DNA from: Deltaproteobacteria bacterium GWA2_38_16
GTDB taxonomy: Bacteria; Bdellovibrionota; JACOXK01; 2-02-FULL-40-11
Assembly: GCA_001797335.1 (NCBI GenBank)
Contig: MGPE01000016.1
Span: 1 to 57,007 of the forward strand
Direction: 5' to 3'
DNA: 57,007 nucleotides
Numbering within the stretch: position 1 is the stretch's first letter; every line of letters starts with the position of its first letter. A program made the translations under genes and the position numbers. The notes below the pieces were generated by a model. That model was not told where the DNA came from and made no database searches. It was given only the letters and a program-made list of their open reading frames with translations. Of the stretch, positions 16,461 to 25,535 are shown piece by piece.

Positions 16461-18171
16461 ACTTTTTAATAAAAAAACGCTGATACCATATTTCAAAAAG
16501 AAATAAACGCCACAGCAAAGAAACCCGTTCAATCTCTTTTAGGCCATAAGATTTTATCATTAACTGTTTAAGAGTATCTTTATCTATCACATCTAAAACT
16601 TTTGCTCGAGAACTGAAGAACGTATCTTCTAGTAGAGGTTTTAAATCCTCACTTAACCATTTTTTTAAAGGTAGGGAGAATCCTTGTTTTTTTCTTTTTA
16701 AGATTTGTGGAGACAATTTATTTTTCATCAGTTTTCTTAAAAGCCATTTTCCCTGCCATCCTTTAATCCTATACTCATCCGGAAGAGCGGATATGGAACG
16801 CACCAGGGTTTGATCTAAAAAAGGGACTCTGGCCTCTATCCCATGGGCCATTGTCATTTTATCTACTTTCATGAGCAGATGATTGGGCAATACTTTTTCA
16901 AGTTCAAATCGAGTAAATCCTTGAAACAATGTTTTCTCGTGAAGATAGGGTTCAAAGAGATCTAAAAATTGTTTATACACTTCGGAATACCAAGGGATAG
17001 AGGAGGGAATAAATGTGGTTAGATAAAAATACATTTTTAGGAGATATTTTTGAGGAATAAATTTAAATTTTGATAACTGATACCAAGAATATCCCCCAAA
17101 AACTTCATCTCCACCTTCTCCCACTAAGATTACTTTTACATGCTCTTTTAAATAACGACTAATAAAGTATGTCGCAATAGCTCCGGTGTCTGCCAGGGGT
17201 TCATCCATATGCCAAATAATTTTTTCTATTTCTTGAATAATATTTTTAGATTCTATAAAAAAATGATGCTGTTTGGTTTTATATTGATTTGCCACTAAAT
17301 CAGCATAATAAAACTCATCATTTTTTTGATGAAAGCCTGCTGTAAACGTTGTTATAGATTCCGAAACATTACTCATTAAAGCCACTATACTGCTTGAATC
17401 TAATCCTCCAGAAAGCAAAACTCCCAAAGGAACATCACTGATTAATTTAGTCTGGACAGACTCTTTAAGAAGTTCTTTAATCTTTTCTTCATCTACAAGA
17501 ACGTTTTGGGAACAAACATACGACTTTAATTGGCATTGCCCATTTTTAAAAATTAAAAGATACCCGGGTTCTAATTTAAAAATATTTTTAAACAACGTCT
17601 TTTGAGGAGGAGAGTATTGAAAGGTTAAATAAAAAGGCACTAAAGATTCCTGTAGAGATATTTTTTGTTGAACATCACGCGAACACAGAATGGATTTAAT
17701 CTCTGAGGAAAAAATAAGTTTCTGCCCATCCCAATAATAATATAAAGGCTTAATCCCAATACTGTCTCTGGCCAATACTAGTTTTTTTTGTTTCTTATCC
17801 CACAATGCAAAAGCAAACATGCCTTCTAAAGAAGAAATAAATTCTTCCCCGTATTCTTCATACCCATGAAGAATTACTTCTGTATCTGTTTTGCTTTTAA
17901 ATATATGCCCTTTTTGACTTAAGGTCTCTCGAAGCGATACAAAATTATAAATTTCCCCATTAAAAACAAGATACAATGACCCATCTTCATTGGTCATGGG
18001 CTGATGCCCTTGAGGAGATAAATCAATAATGCTTAGTCTTGCATGTCCTAAGGATATATCTTCATCCTGATATATCCCCTGCTCATCAGGCCCTCGATGA
18101 GAGAGGGTTTCAACCATCTGTTGAATAAGCCTAGGATCACGAAAGCCACTATATCCATTAATTCCACACAT
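16450..18171 (-). CDS. asnB: glutamine-hydrolysing asparagine synthase-like amidotransferase (copy 1)
   Basis: This 573-residue AsnB-type protein begins MCGINGYSG, exposing the catalytic Cys2 of the class II glutaminase domain (about 1-200, with LSHRGPDEQG, LGHARLSIIDLS and FNGEIYNF). The synthetase domain follows, with the ATP-pyrophosphatase loop LSGGLDSSSIVALMS near residue 255 and GEGGDEVFGGY. Classic AsnB makes asparagine. In surface-polysaccharide loci, relatives of this kind amidate uronic acids or other sugar acids. Its place between glycosyltransferases favours the second role here, but this is inference. It is divergent from the radical SAM gene at 18311. A second copy lies at 25482-27407. 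Confidence 0.93.
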   Translation of the reverse strand: MCGINGYSGFRDPRLIQQMVETLSHRGPDEQGIYQDEDISLGHARLSIIDLSPQGHQPMTNEDGSLYLVFNGEIYNFVSLRETLSQKGHIFKSKTDTEVILHGYEEYGEEFISSLEGMFAFALWDKKQKKLVLARDSIGIKPLYYYWDGQKLIFSSEIKSILCSRDVQQKISLQESLVPFYLTFQYSPPQKTLFKNIFKLEPGYLLIFKNGQCQLKSYVCSQNVLVDEEKIKELLKESVQTKLISDVPLGVLLSGGLDSSSIVALMSNVSESITTFTAGFHQKNDEFYYADLVANQYKTKQHHFFIESKNIIQEIEKIIWHMDEPLADTGAIATYFISRYLKEHVKVILVGEGGDEVFGGYSWYQLSKFKFIPQKYLLKMYFYLTTFIPSSIPWYSEVYKQFLDLFEPYLHEKTLFQGFTRFELEKVLPNHLLMKVDKMTMAHGIEARVPFLDQTLVRSISALPDEYRIKGWQGKWLLRKLMKNKLSPQILKRKKQGFSLPLKKWLSEDLKPLLEDTFFSSRAKVLDVIDKDTLKQLMIKSYGLKEIERVSLLWRLFLFEIWYQRFFIKKSSA

Positions 18172-18273
18172 ATAGAGTTACTTAATTTAGTTGAAAAACT
18201 AACACAAGCCCCCTACAATGGCGAACAAGAAATATGCTAGACATATCAAACATGTCCCATAAAAAGTTGTTGT

Positions 18274-18301
18274 TTGATTGTAAACTTTACTTTATGGTAA
18301 T
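18274..18301 (+). promoter_or_regulatory. candidate promoter of the radical SAM gene at 18311
   Basis: In the 139-bp gap between divergent genes, TTGATT (18274-18279, 4 of 6), a 16-bp spacer and GGTAAT (18296-18301, 4 of 6) end 9 bp before the ATG. No Shine-Dalgarno sequence is present, so the transcript may be leaderless. No operator or terminator is evident in the rest of the gap. Confidence 0.35.
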
Positions 18302-18310
18302 GTATCGCAT

Positions 18311-19891
18311 ATGAGTTCGGAAAATTTAGAAATAAATACGTTTGGCCTAAATACTGGTTCAAATGAAAATAAAATGGATGTGGGGCATGTTGTATTGGTT
18401 CACCCTTTAGAATATACAAAAAATACATTTACTGAAGAAGCTAAGCAAAGCATTCCTATTTCAATCTGGTATTTGGGTTCTTATTTGACTCATTACGGGG
18501 CAAAAGTAACGCTTATTAATTTTGAATCTGACAAAAATGCCATAAACCATTTAAGAGAGATTGCGCCAACAGCAGACCTCATTGGGCTTACAATGATGAC
18601 TTCTCAGATAACGCATAGTCTCACAGTGGCTAAAATCATTAAAGAGGAGATAGGGGATATACCCATTGTGGCTGGAGGAGTACATCCAACGTTATACCCT
18701 AAAGAAACTATTGAAACGCCCTATGTTGATTTTGGAATTTATGGAGAAGGGGAAATAGCGTTATTTGAACTCCTTCATGCTATCAAAGAGAAAAAACCAG
18801 AATACTATTCAACAATAAGTCGTTTGTCTTATAAGAAAAACGGCGAAATATTTTATAATAGCGATCGTACCCCAGTGGATCATTCAAATTATCCTGATTT
18901 GAATTATTCTATACTGGACCAAAAGGTTTTAAAGGCTCAGGAATCTTTACCTTTAATCACCAGCCGAGGATGTCCCTATAATTGTCAGTTTTGTTGTAAT
19001 GTCGTCATTGCAGAAAAACAGACGTTTTCGTCTTGGACTACGGAAAAAATAATGTATGAAATGAGGCGGGGGATTGAACTGGGTGTAACTGATTTTTTTA
19101 TTTGGGATGATAATTTCTTTCAAAAGAAATCCAAAACTGATGAATTTCTTAAAGGAATTAAGAAATTACCAAAGAAAATTACCTGGTTTGGCAATTGCAG
19201 GGCTGAATATTTTCATCAGAATTATTTAAGCAGAGAGTTTCTGAAGGATTTGCGTTCTTATGGACTGACGCGTGTAAGCATTGGCGCAGAATCAGGTTCT
19301 GAAAAGATGTTAACATACTTGCAGAAAGGGAATAAACCTGAACATTTTATGAGATCTGCTGAATGGTGTGCTGAGGCTGATATAGCACCCAGTTATTCAT
19401 TTATGATTGGCATGCCTAAAGAAGAGGATCCCGATATTCACGAAACTATTAAAATTATTTATAAGCTCTGTGAAATATTACCTTTGCCAAAAATTTTAGG
19501 CCCCATGCTATATTTACCCCTGCCGGGAAGTGGCATGTTTAATGATTGTGTAAATGCTGGTTGGCAGCCTCCAAAAACCATTCAGGATTGGGCAGACATG
19601 AATTCTGGCTATGGTTTTCATGCCTATAATAGACCGTGGATTAAAAATCCTAAAATGGTTAGAATTATCTGGTTTTATTCTCTGTTGATCTGTGCTCCAT
19701 TTGGAAAAATTGTAAAACTGATAAGGACATATTCACGATTAACTAAACATCCGAAACATAAGGAATGGTTGCTTGTTTTCTTAGCATTGGGTGGAGCGAT
19801 ATTAGGAAAATTAAGGTATAAGTTAAATTTTTATGCCTTTCCTGTTGAAACAAAGATATTTGCCAGCCTCAGAAGTATAAATTCAATGTAA
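18311..19891 (+). CDS. B12-binding radical SAM protein
   Basis: The 526-residue protein has a cobalamin-binding-like domain (about 25-160, including AGGVHPTLYP and GIYGEGEIALFEL), then the radical SAM cluster site SRGCPYNCQFCC (C221, C225, C228) and SIGAESGSEKM in the core, plus a roughly 120-residue C-terminal extension. Such BchE/P-methylase-type enzymes modify lipids, sugars or tetrapyrroles. The product is unknown. The 20 N-terminal residues before HVVLVHPLEY look non-conserved, so Met22 is a possible start. It closely resembles the gene at 38445 in layout, including the C-terminal ending (FYAFPVETKIF against FYFPIDYKLF). A GtrB-like transferase follows 26 bp later. Confidence 0.93.
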   Translation: MSSENLEINTFGLNTGSNENKMDVGHVVLVHPLEYTKNTFTEEAKQSIPISIWYLGSYLTHYGAKVTLINFESDKNAINHLREIAPTADLIGLTMMTSQITHSLTVAKIIKEEIGDIPIVAGGVHPTLYPKETIETPYVDFGIYGEGEIALFELLHAIKEKKPEYYSTISRLSYKKNGEIFYNSDRTPVDHSNYPDLNYSILDQKVLKAQESLPLITSRGCPYNCQFCCNVVIAEKQTFSSWTTEKIMYEMRRGIELGVTDFFIWDDNFFQKKSKTDEFLKGIKKLPKKITWFGNCRAEYFHQNYLSREFLKDLRSYGLTRVSIGAESGSEKMLTYLQKGNKPEHFMRSAEWCAEADIAPSYSFMIGMPKEEDPDIHETIKIIYKLCEILPLPKILGPMLYLPLPGSGMFNDCVNAGWQPPKTIQDWADMNSGYGFHAYNRPWIKNPKMVRIIWFYSLLICAPFGKIVKLIRTYSRLTKHPKHKEWLLVFLALGGAILGKLRYKLNFYAFPVETKIFASLRSINSM

Positions 19892-19917
19892 AATTTTAAA
19901 TAACAAATTACTTAATT

Positions 19918-20880
19918 ATGCTAGATATATCTATTGTAACGCCCGTATTTAACGAACAAGAAAACCTAAAAATACTCTATGAAAGACTGGTAAAGGTACT
20001 CAATCAACAAAAACTCTCCTATGAAATTATTTTTGTAGATGATGGGAGTAAGGACGATACCCTTTCTATTCTTAAGCAATTACACAAGAAAGATCCCTGT
20101 GTAAAAGTAATCAGTTTTAGTAGAAATTTTGGACATCAAATAGCTGTATCCGCCGGCTTGGATTATTCTACTGGAAAATGTGTCATCACCATGGATTCTG
20201 ATCTTCAAGATGCTCCTGAAGATATCCCTAAATTTTTAGCTCAGTGGCAAAAGGGATATGATTGTGTTTATGCCGTAAGAGTACGAAGACAAGAATCTTG
20301 GGTAAGATCATTTTTCTTTAAATCATTTTATCGCATCTTTAATCAACTTTCTGAGGTAACGCTTCCCTTAGATGCAGGAGATTTTTGTCTTATGGATCGA
20401 AAAGTAGTTAACGCCCTTAAAGCTATGCCTGAAAGGAACCGATTTTTAAGAGCTTTACGATGTTGGGCTGGTTTTAACCATATTGGGATTCCTCAAGAAA
20501 GACCGATGAGACAAGGTGGTTCTATCAAAAATGGAATGAAGCGACTTTTTCATATCGCTTCTAATGGTATTTTTGCCTTTTCGTATCTACCTCTTCGGTT
20601 AGCATCAATCACAGGCGCCCTGATCTCCTTCGGTGGATTTCTATTAATTTTAAAAATTTTATACGAAAAATTCTTTACCTCTAAGCCCATCCTGGGTTGG
20701 ACTTCTCTCATGATTACCGTTATATTTTTTTCAGGCCTTATTATTTTATTTTTAGGTTTAATCGGAGAATATATCTGCCGAATTTATGATGAAACAAAAG
20801 GAAGACCGCTCTATTTTATGAAGGAATCCAGAGGCTTACCAGATTCAGATAAAAATTTTCCTCATGAAAACAATACTTGA
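19918..20880 (+). CDS. GtrB/ArnC-like polyprenyl-phosphate GT2 glycosyltransferase
   Basis: This 320-residue enzyme has the full GtrB/ArnC layout. The DPM1-type domain shows SIVTPVFNEQENLKILYERL, EIIFVDDGSKDDT, SRNFGHQIAVSAGLD, ITMDSDLQDAPEDIP, and the family MPERNRFLRAL and RPMRQGGSIK. Two C-terminal membrane helices follow (ASITGALISFGGFLLIL and SLMITVIFFSGLIILFLGLIGEY). Such proteins load a sugar onto undecaprenyl phosphate at the cytoplasmic face for use by GT-C enzymes outside. The next gene, overlapping by 17 bp, is a GT-C-like membrane protein, which fits a donor-maker/user pair. Confidence 0.95.
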   Translation: MLDISIVTPVFNEQENLKILYERLVKVLNQQKLSYEIIFVDDGSKDDTLSILKQLHKKDPCVKVISFSRNFGHQIAVSAGLDYSTGKCVITMDSDLQDAPEDIPKFLAQWQKGYDCVYAVRVRRQESWVRSFFFKSFYRIFNQLSEVTLPLDAGDFCLMDRKVVNALKAMPERNRFLRALRCWAGFNHIGIPQERPMRQGGSIKNGMKRLFHIASNGIFAFSYLPLRLASITGALISFGGFLLILKILYEKFFTSKPILGWTSLMITVIFFSGLIILFLGLIGEYICRIYDETKGRPLYFMKESRGLPDSDKNFPHENNT

Positions 20881-22456
20881 AATTATCCAAAAACCTTATT
20901 TTATTTTATTCCTTATTTTAAGTTTAGGATTTTCCTTAAGAGCTTATAAACTCAAAGAAATTGGTCTTGTTGCCCCTGATGAATTTATTGTAATTTCAAC
21001 TTTAAAAGAAGCATATGAAAGTTCGATTCACTATGGAGCCCTATCTCCAGAATTTTTTAAAACCCTTATTCATCCTCCTCATGGAGCCTATGCTGCTTAT
21101 GGAAAACTAAGTCGACTTCTTCTGTATTATCCTTTTTTTCATTTTTTTAAAAATGACCTCTCTAATTATCTTTGGATAAGTGTTTTTTGGGGACTTTTAA
21201 CTATTTTTCTCACATTTATCATTGGAAAAAAATATTTTAGTCAAAGCGTAGGATTAATGGCTGCTTTTTTAGTATCTCTATCACCCTGGAATATCCAGTA
21301 TGCCCGATCTTTTTTTGGGCAAATAGATTCTGGTTTTTTTGTTTTATTGTGCGCTTTTTTTTATTTAAAACGCTCTTTATTCTTAAGTAGTTTCATGCTG
21401 GGATTCAGTGCTACTATGCATGGGACTACTCTTTACTTCCTACCGTGTCTCATACTCATTGAAAGTTATTTCCACTACCAAAATCATTTTTTAAAACAAC
21501 TTCTCTCTCTAAGCAAAAAAATATTAATTCTTATTAGCGCTTTTTTTCTGCCATTTTTAATCTATGAGGGCATTGGGTTACTCTATGCTCACGCAAGCTA
21601 TTTATATAGTTTTTTTGTCATATCCAATGTACAAATGACAGAAGAAAAAACTGCAATTTCTCCATTTTATTTATTTCATCAATTTTGGATAAGCAATGGT
21701 ATCATTTTTTCTATCTTAATCGCCATTAGTATTGTTTATGTTTTTTTAAAAGCTAAATTAACACAAGAAAAAAAATATTTTTTTATGGTTTTTTTCCCAT
21801 TAGGGTTTTTTCTTTTATGGCTTATCCAACTTAAAGTTCTACATAGTCTTTTTAGATATTTTTTTCCTATGTTACCTTTTTTAATTATTTGTGCCGCTAT
21901 TGCTATTGAAGATTTTTTAAAACTAAATATACAAAAAATATTTAAGGGAATTATTTTTAGCATAGTAATGGGAGCTATCGTTATAAATAATTTCTCACTT
22001 ACAATATCTTTAATTAAAATTTCTCAAAATTCACTCTCTAAAATAGCCACTTTTTTAACCCAAAAACATATACAAAATATTGTTGTCTCAAATTCATTTT
22101 ATCCCGCTTATTTTAAATATTTATACCCACACATCCATACCATTGAGATCTCCTCAGCGAATGATCTTAATATTCTTTTTAAAAAATCCCCCCAAACTTA
22201 TTATTTCCTTATTTCCGGTTATGATATTAACCGTCTACCTTCTTTCGAAAAATCAAGAGAATTACTTTTTAATCAACCATATGAAGAATTTTTCATGCCG
22301 GTTTTCAAATACTATCCTTCGGCATTTGAAAACGCTTATAATTCAAATTCTACAAATCTATTAGAACAAATAAGAAATGATCCTATAGCTCAAAACCTTT
22401 ATCTTTTTACGTTAGATCCTTTAAAAGCTCCTGAATTGACTCAACATATAAGATAA
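20864..22456 (+). CDS. GT39/ArnT-like multi-spanning glycosyltransferase (GT-C fold)
   Basis: The 530-residue protein has about ten hydrophobic segments and, in the first periplasmic loop, the acidic pair APDEFIVIST expected of the GT-C catalytic site. GKKYFSQSVGLMAAFLVSLSPWNIQYARSFFG is the typical PMT/ArnT second-loop region. The C-terminal 130 residues are soluble and probably periplasmic. Family members transfer sugars from polyprenyl phosphate to lipid A, glycans or proteins on the outer side of the inner membrane. The GtrB-like gene immediately upstream would supply the lipid-linked sugar. The acceptor is not indicated. A radical SAM gene follows after 15 bp. Confidence 0.88.
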   Translation: MKTILEIIQKPYFILFLILSLGFSLRAYKLKEIGLVAPDEFIVISTLKEAYESSIHYGALSPEFFKTLIHPPHGAYAAYGKLSRLLLYYPFFHFFKNDLSNYLWISVFWGLLTIFLTFIIGKKYFSQSVGLMAAFLVSLSPWNIQYARSFFGQIDSGFFVLLCAFFYLKRSLFLSSFMLGFSATMHGTTLYFLPCLILIESYFHYQNHFLKQLLSLSKKILILISAFFLPFLIYEGIGLLYAHASYLYSFFVISNVQMTEEKTAISPFYLFHQFWISNGIIFSILIAISIVYVFLKAKLTQEKKYFFMVFFPLGFFLLWLIQLKVLHSLFRYFFPMLPFLIICAAIAIEDFLKLNIQKIFKGIIFSIVMGAIVINNFSLTISLIKISQNSLSKIATFLTQKHIQNIVVSNSFYPAYFKYLYPHIHTIEISSANDLNILFKKSPQTYYFLISGYDINRLPSFEKSRELLFNQPYEEFFMPVFKYYPSAFENAYNSNSTNLLEQIRNDPIAQNLYLFTLDPLKAPELTQHIR

Positions 22457-22471
22457 TATAGAGTTCATTAA

Positions 22472-24013
22472 ATGGCCTCTAATAGAAAAAGTATTTGTCT
22501 TATTATTCCGCCTTCCGCCTTTTTACTCGACGAACGCGTTTTTATGTCTTTGGGTATTTTAAAAATAGCGGCCGTCTTAGAAAAAGAGGGTTATTCTGTT
22601 GAAGTCATTGATCTTTCAGGAGTTGAAAATTATGAAGAAGTAATTGCTCATCATGTTAACACCACAGATAGTCAAATTTTTGGATTAACGGCAACGACTC
22701 CCCAGTTACCTTCTGCCTGTCAAATTGTAAAAGTCATAAAATCCATCAAGCCTCTTTCAAAAACTATTTTAGGGGGACCTCATGCTACGCTGGTAGCCGC
22801 CGCCTTAAAAAGAGAGCAATCCAAACAAATTGTAAATGGAAGGGCTAAAACAGCATTTGAAGCTTTACAACAGCAATTTGATATCCTTATTGCCGGAGAT
22901 GGTGAACATGCTATTTTTTTATCTCTAGAAGACAATGCTCCTAAATTTATAGATGCCGATGATCCTAAAACATCTTTGTTCTTAAAAAATGTAGATTTAA
23001 ATATTCTTCCCTTTCCTGCAAGACATCTCGTAGATGTAAATTCATACAAATATTCTATTGATGGGGTTAGAGCCTTAAGCCTCATTGCTCAGTTGGGGTG
23101 CCCTTTTGAATGTGGTTTTTGTGGCGGAAGATATTCTCCCTTTTTAAGACGGACTCGGATTCGATCTACAGATCATGTCATCCAAGAAATTGAGCATCTT
23201 TATCGGACATATCATATTAAAGGATTTATGCTTTACGATGACGAACTTAATGTTAACCCAAAATTAGTTGAACTCATGAATGCTATTTCTGATCTTCAAA
23301 AAAGAGAAAAAACAGAATTTAGATTAAGAGGCTTTATTAAATCTCAACTTTTTACAGATGAACAAGCTGAATCGATGTATCGAGCAGGCTTTAGATGGAT
23401 CCTGGTTGGATTTGAATCTGGTTCTGAAAAAATTCTAAAAAATATTAATAAGAAAGCTACCCAAAAAGAAAATACCCGATGTATGGAAATAGCCAAAAGA
23501 CATGGCTTAAAAGTAAAAGCCCTCATGTCTTTAGGACATCCTGGAGAATCTCCCCAAACCATTCAAGAAACCTATGAATGGCTGTTAGAAGTTAAGCCCG
23601 ATGATTTTGATATTACCGTTATTACGACTTATCCTGGAACCCCTTATTATGATGATGCCACTCTTTACGACAAAGAAAAAAATACTTGGATTTATGAATT
23701 CAATAACGACAAATTGTATAGTGTCGAAGTAGATTATTCAACCACTGCTAAATATTATAAGGGAGATCCTCAAGGTGGATATCAAGCTTTTGTATTTACA
23801 GACTATCTTACTCCTCAAGCCTTAGTTCAAGGCAGAGATTTTGCAGAAAATATTGTCCGTAAAAAATTAAATATCCCTTATCCACAAGCCTCCAAAGCCA
23901 TCCGCTATGAACATAGCATGGGGCAATTGGGTCATTTATTACCCCCCAATATCTTTAGAAAATCAACTCCTCCCTCTCTGATGAAATCGCATGGCAAAAG
24001 TATTACTTATTAA
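22472..24013 (+). CDS. B12-binding radical SAM protein
   Basis: The 513-residue protein has a cobalamin-binding-like domain (about 8-150; LTATTPQLPSACQIVKVIK, LGGPHATLVA, AGDGEHAIF) and a radical SAM core with LGCPFECGFCGG (C210, C214, C217), followed by LYDDELNVNPKLVELM and VGFESGSEKILKNINK. The core ends near residue 400, and a 100-residue C-terminal region, perhaps substrate-related, follows. Its next neighbour is another protein of the same class, overlapping by 23 bp, so the two probably act in sequence or together. A methyl transfer or carbon-skeleton change on a glycan or lipid intermediate is a guess from context. Confidence 0.93.
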   Translation: MASNRKSICLIIPPSAFLLDERVFMSLGILKIAAVLEKEGYSVEVIDLSGVENYEEVIAHHVNTTDSQIFGLTATTPQLPSACQIVKVIKSIKPLSKTILGGPHATLVAAALKREQSKQIVNGRAKTAFEALQQQFDILIAGDGEHAIFLSLEDNAPKFIDADDPKTSLFLKNVDLNILPFPARHLVDVNSYKYSIDGVRALSLIAQLGCPFECGFCGGRYSPFLRRTRIRSTDHVIQEIEHLYRTYHIKGFMLYDDELNVNPKLVELMNAISDLQKREKTEFRLRGFIKSQLFTDEQAESMYRAGFRWILVGFESGSEKILKNINKKATQKENTRCMEIAKRHGLKVKALMSLGHPGESPQTIQETYEWLLEVKPDDFDITVITTYPGTPYYDDATLYDKEKNTWIYEFNNDKLYSVEVDYSTTAKYYKGDPQGGYQAFVFTDYLTPQALVQGRDFAENIVRKKLNIPYPQASKAIRYEHSMGQLGHLLPPNIFRKSTPPSLMKSHGKSITY

Positions 24014-25535
24014 TCCTTCTTATCAAAACAGCTATGGCAATGGGAAAATGTCTATTTTAAATCCTGTTCACCCCACTTTAAGCCTCATGACCATTGCCGC
24101 TTCCGCCTTAAAACAGGGGCATCATGTAGAGATATTAGACCTCTCTTATAGACAATATCACTATCAAATTATTAAAGACAAAATTATCCAATTTAAACCT
24201 GACTTTGTAGGTGTCACCGCTACAACTCCTTTAATGAATCAAGCTAGAGATATTAGTGTCCTCATCAAAAATATATATCCCTCTATTACAACCATCATTG
24301 GAGGACCTCATGTTTCCGCATTGCCCTATGAAAGTCTTTGTGAATCACTGTTTGATATTGTTGTAGTGGGCGAAGGGGATTACACATTTACCGATATTAT
24401 CAATGGAAATTCCTTAGAAACGATTCCTGGAATTTATTACCGAAAAAAAGATACTATACACAGTACTCCTTTTAGAGATTTTGTTCAAAATTTAGATGAT
24501 CTCCCATTCCCCGCGTTAGAACTTTATGACGCTTTGGCTTATAAAGGTAAAATCAGCCATTTATTTGCTAAACAAACCCCTCTCACCCTTTTAGAATTTT
24601 CTCGTGGGTGCGTATATAAATGTGATTTTTGTGCCAGCAAAAATACAATGGCATTAGGATATCGAAAGAAATCTCCTGAACGGTGTTCTGAAGAAGTTAA
24701 ATACATTGCCAAATTAGGATATAAAGAATTTGCTCTAGCCGATGACATTTTTACCTCCGATAATAAATGGGCAACCGCCGTAGCAGAAGCTATTATTAAA
24801 ACAAATGTAAATATAGTTTGGACTTGCTCTAATGGAATTCGTGTAGAAAGTGCGAATATAAATATGTTTAAAACCATGAAAAAAGCAGGCTGCTATCGTG
24901 TATCCTTTGGCTTTGAATCTGGTAACGATGAGGTGCTTCAAAAATTTGGTAAAGGAGGGAAAGCCTCTATTGAACAAGGATATAAGGCTGTAAAACTTGC
25001 TAGAAAAGCAAAGATAGATACCTGTGGTTTTTTTATGCTTGGGCTTTCTTATGACACAGAATCAACGATGATGGATACCATTCAGTTTGCCAAAAATACT
25101 GAATTAGATCTACTGAAATTTGGAAAAACAATTGCGTTTCCAGGAACCCCTATGTTTCAAGATTATAGACAGAAAAAACTGATTAGATCTTACAATTGGG
25201 ATGATTATTTCATTTATTCTAATGAAACATTATTCACACACCCAAAACTCAGCCATAAAACGATAAAAAAATATGCCCAAATTGCTTATCGCGAAGCCGT
25301 TCTTAAAAATCCTAAATTCATTTTACGACGAATTCTTCGTGGGATTAAGACTAGAGAATTTTTTTTAGATTTTTATTATTTTATTAAATGGTTTTTTGCT
25401 CCACCTTTTAGCACTGAAGGAGACAAAAGCATTTATTATAATAAAACGAAATGGCCCACCTACGATTTTGAAAATAACCAATTAAAGACAATTCCTATCC
25501 GCTCTATTGGGAATAAAGTGGCCATCCGCATGTAA
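23991..25535 (+). CDS. B12-binding radical SAM protein
   Basis: This 514-residue protein starts MAKVLLINPSYQNSYGNGKM, the usual start of the class, then shows IIGGPHVSALPYESL and VVVGEGDYTFTDII in the cobalamin-binding-like domain. The cluster motif FSRGCVYKCDFCAS (C207, C211, C214) and FGFESGNDEVLQKFGKGG follow in the core. It resembles the 22472 and 28261 products more than the 18311/38445 pair. Its last 54 bp are antisense to the 3' end of the convergent AsnB gene at 25482, so one of the two C-termini may have drifted. The substrate is unknown. Confidence 0.93.
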   Translation: MAKVLLINPSYQNSYGNGKMSILNPVHPTLSLMTIAASALKQGHHVEILDLSYRQYHYQIIKDKIIQFKPDFVGVTATTPLMNQARDISVLIKNIYPSITTIIGGPHVSALPYESLCESLFDIVVVGEGDYTFTDIINGNSLETIPGIYYRKKDTIHSTPFRDFVQNLDDLPFPALELYDALAYKGKISHLFAKQTPLTLLEFSRGCVYKCDFCASKNTMALGYRKKSPERCSEEVKYIAKLGYKEFALADDIFTSDNKWATAVAEAIIKTNVNIVWTCSNGIRVESANINMFKTMKKAGCYRVSFGFESGNDEVLQKFGKGGKASIEQGYKAVKLARKAKIDTCGFFMLGLSYDTESTMMDTIQFAKNTELDLLKFGKTIAFPGTPMFQDYRQKKLIRSYNWDDYFIYSNETLFTHPKLSHKTIKKYAQIAYREAVLKNPKFILRRILRGIKTREFFLDFYYFIKWFFAPPFSTEGDKSIYYNKTKWPTYDFENNQLKTIPIRSIGNKVAIRM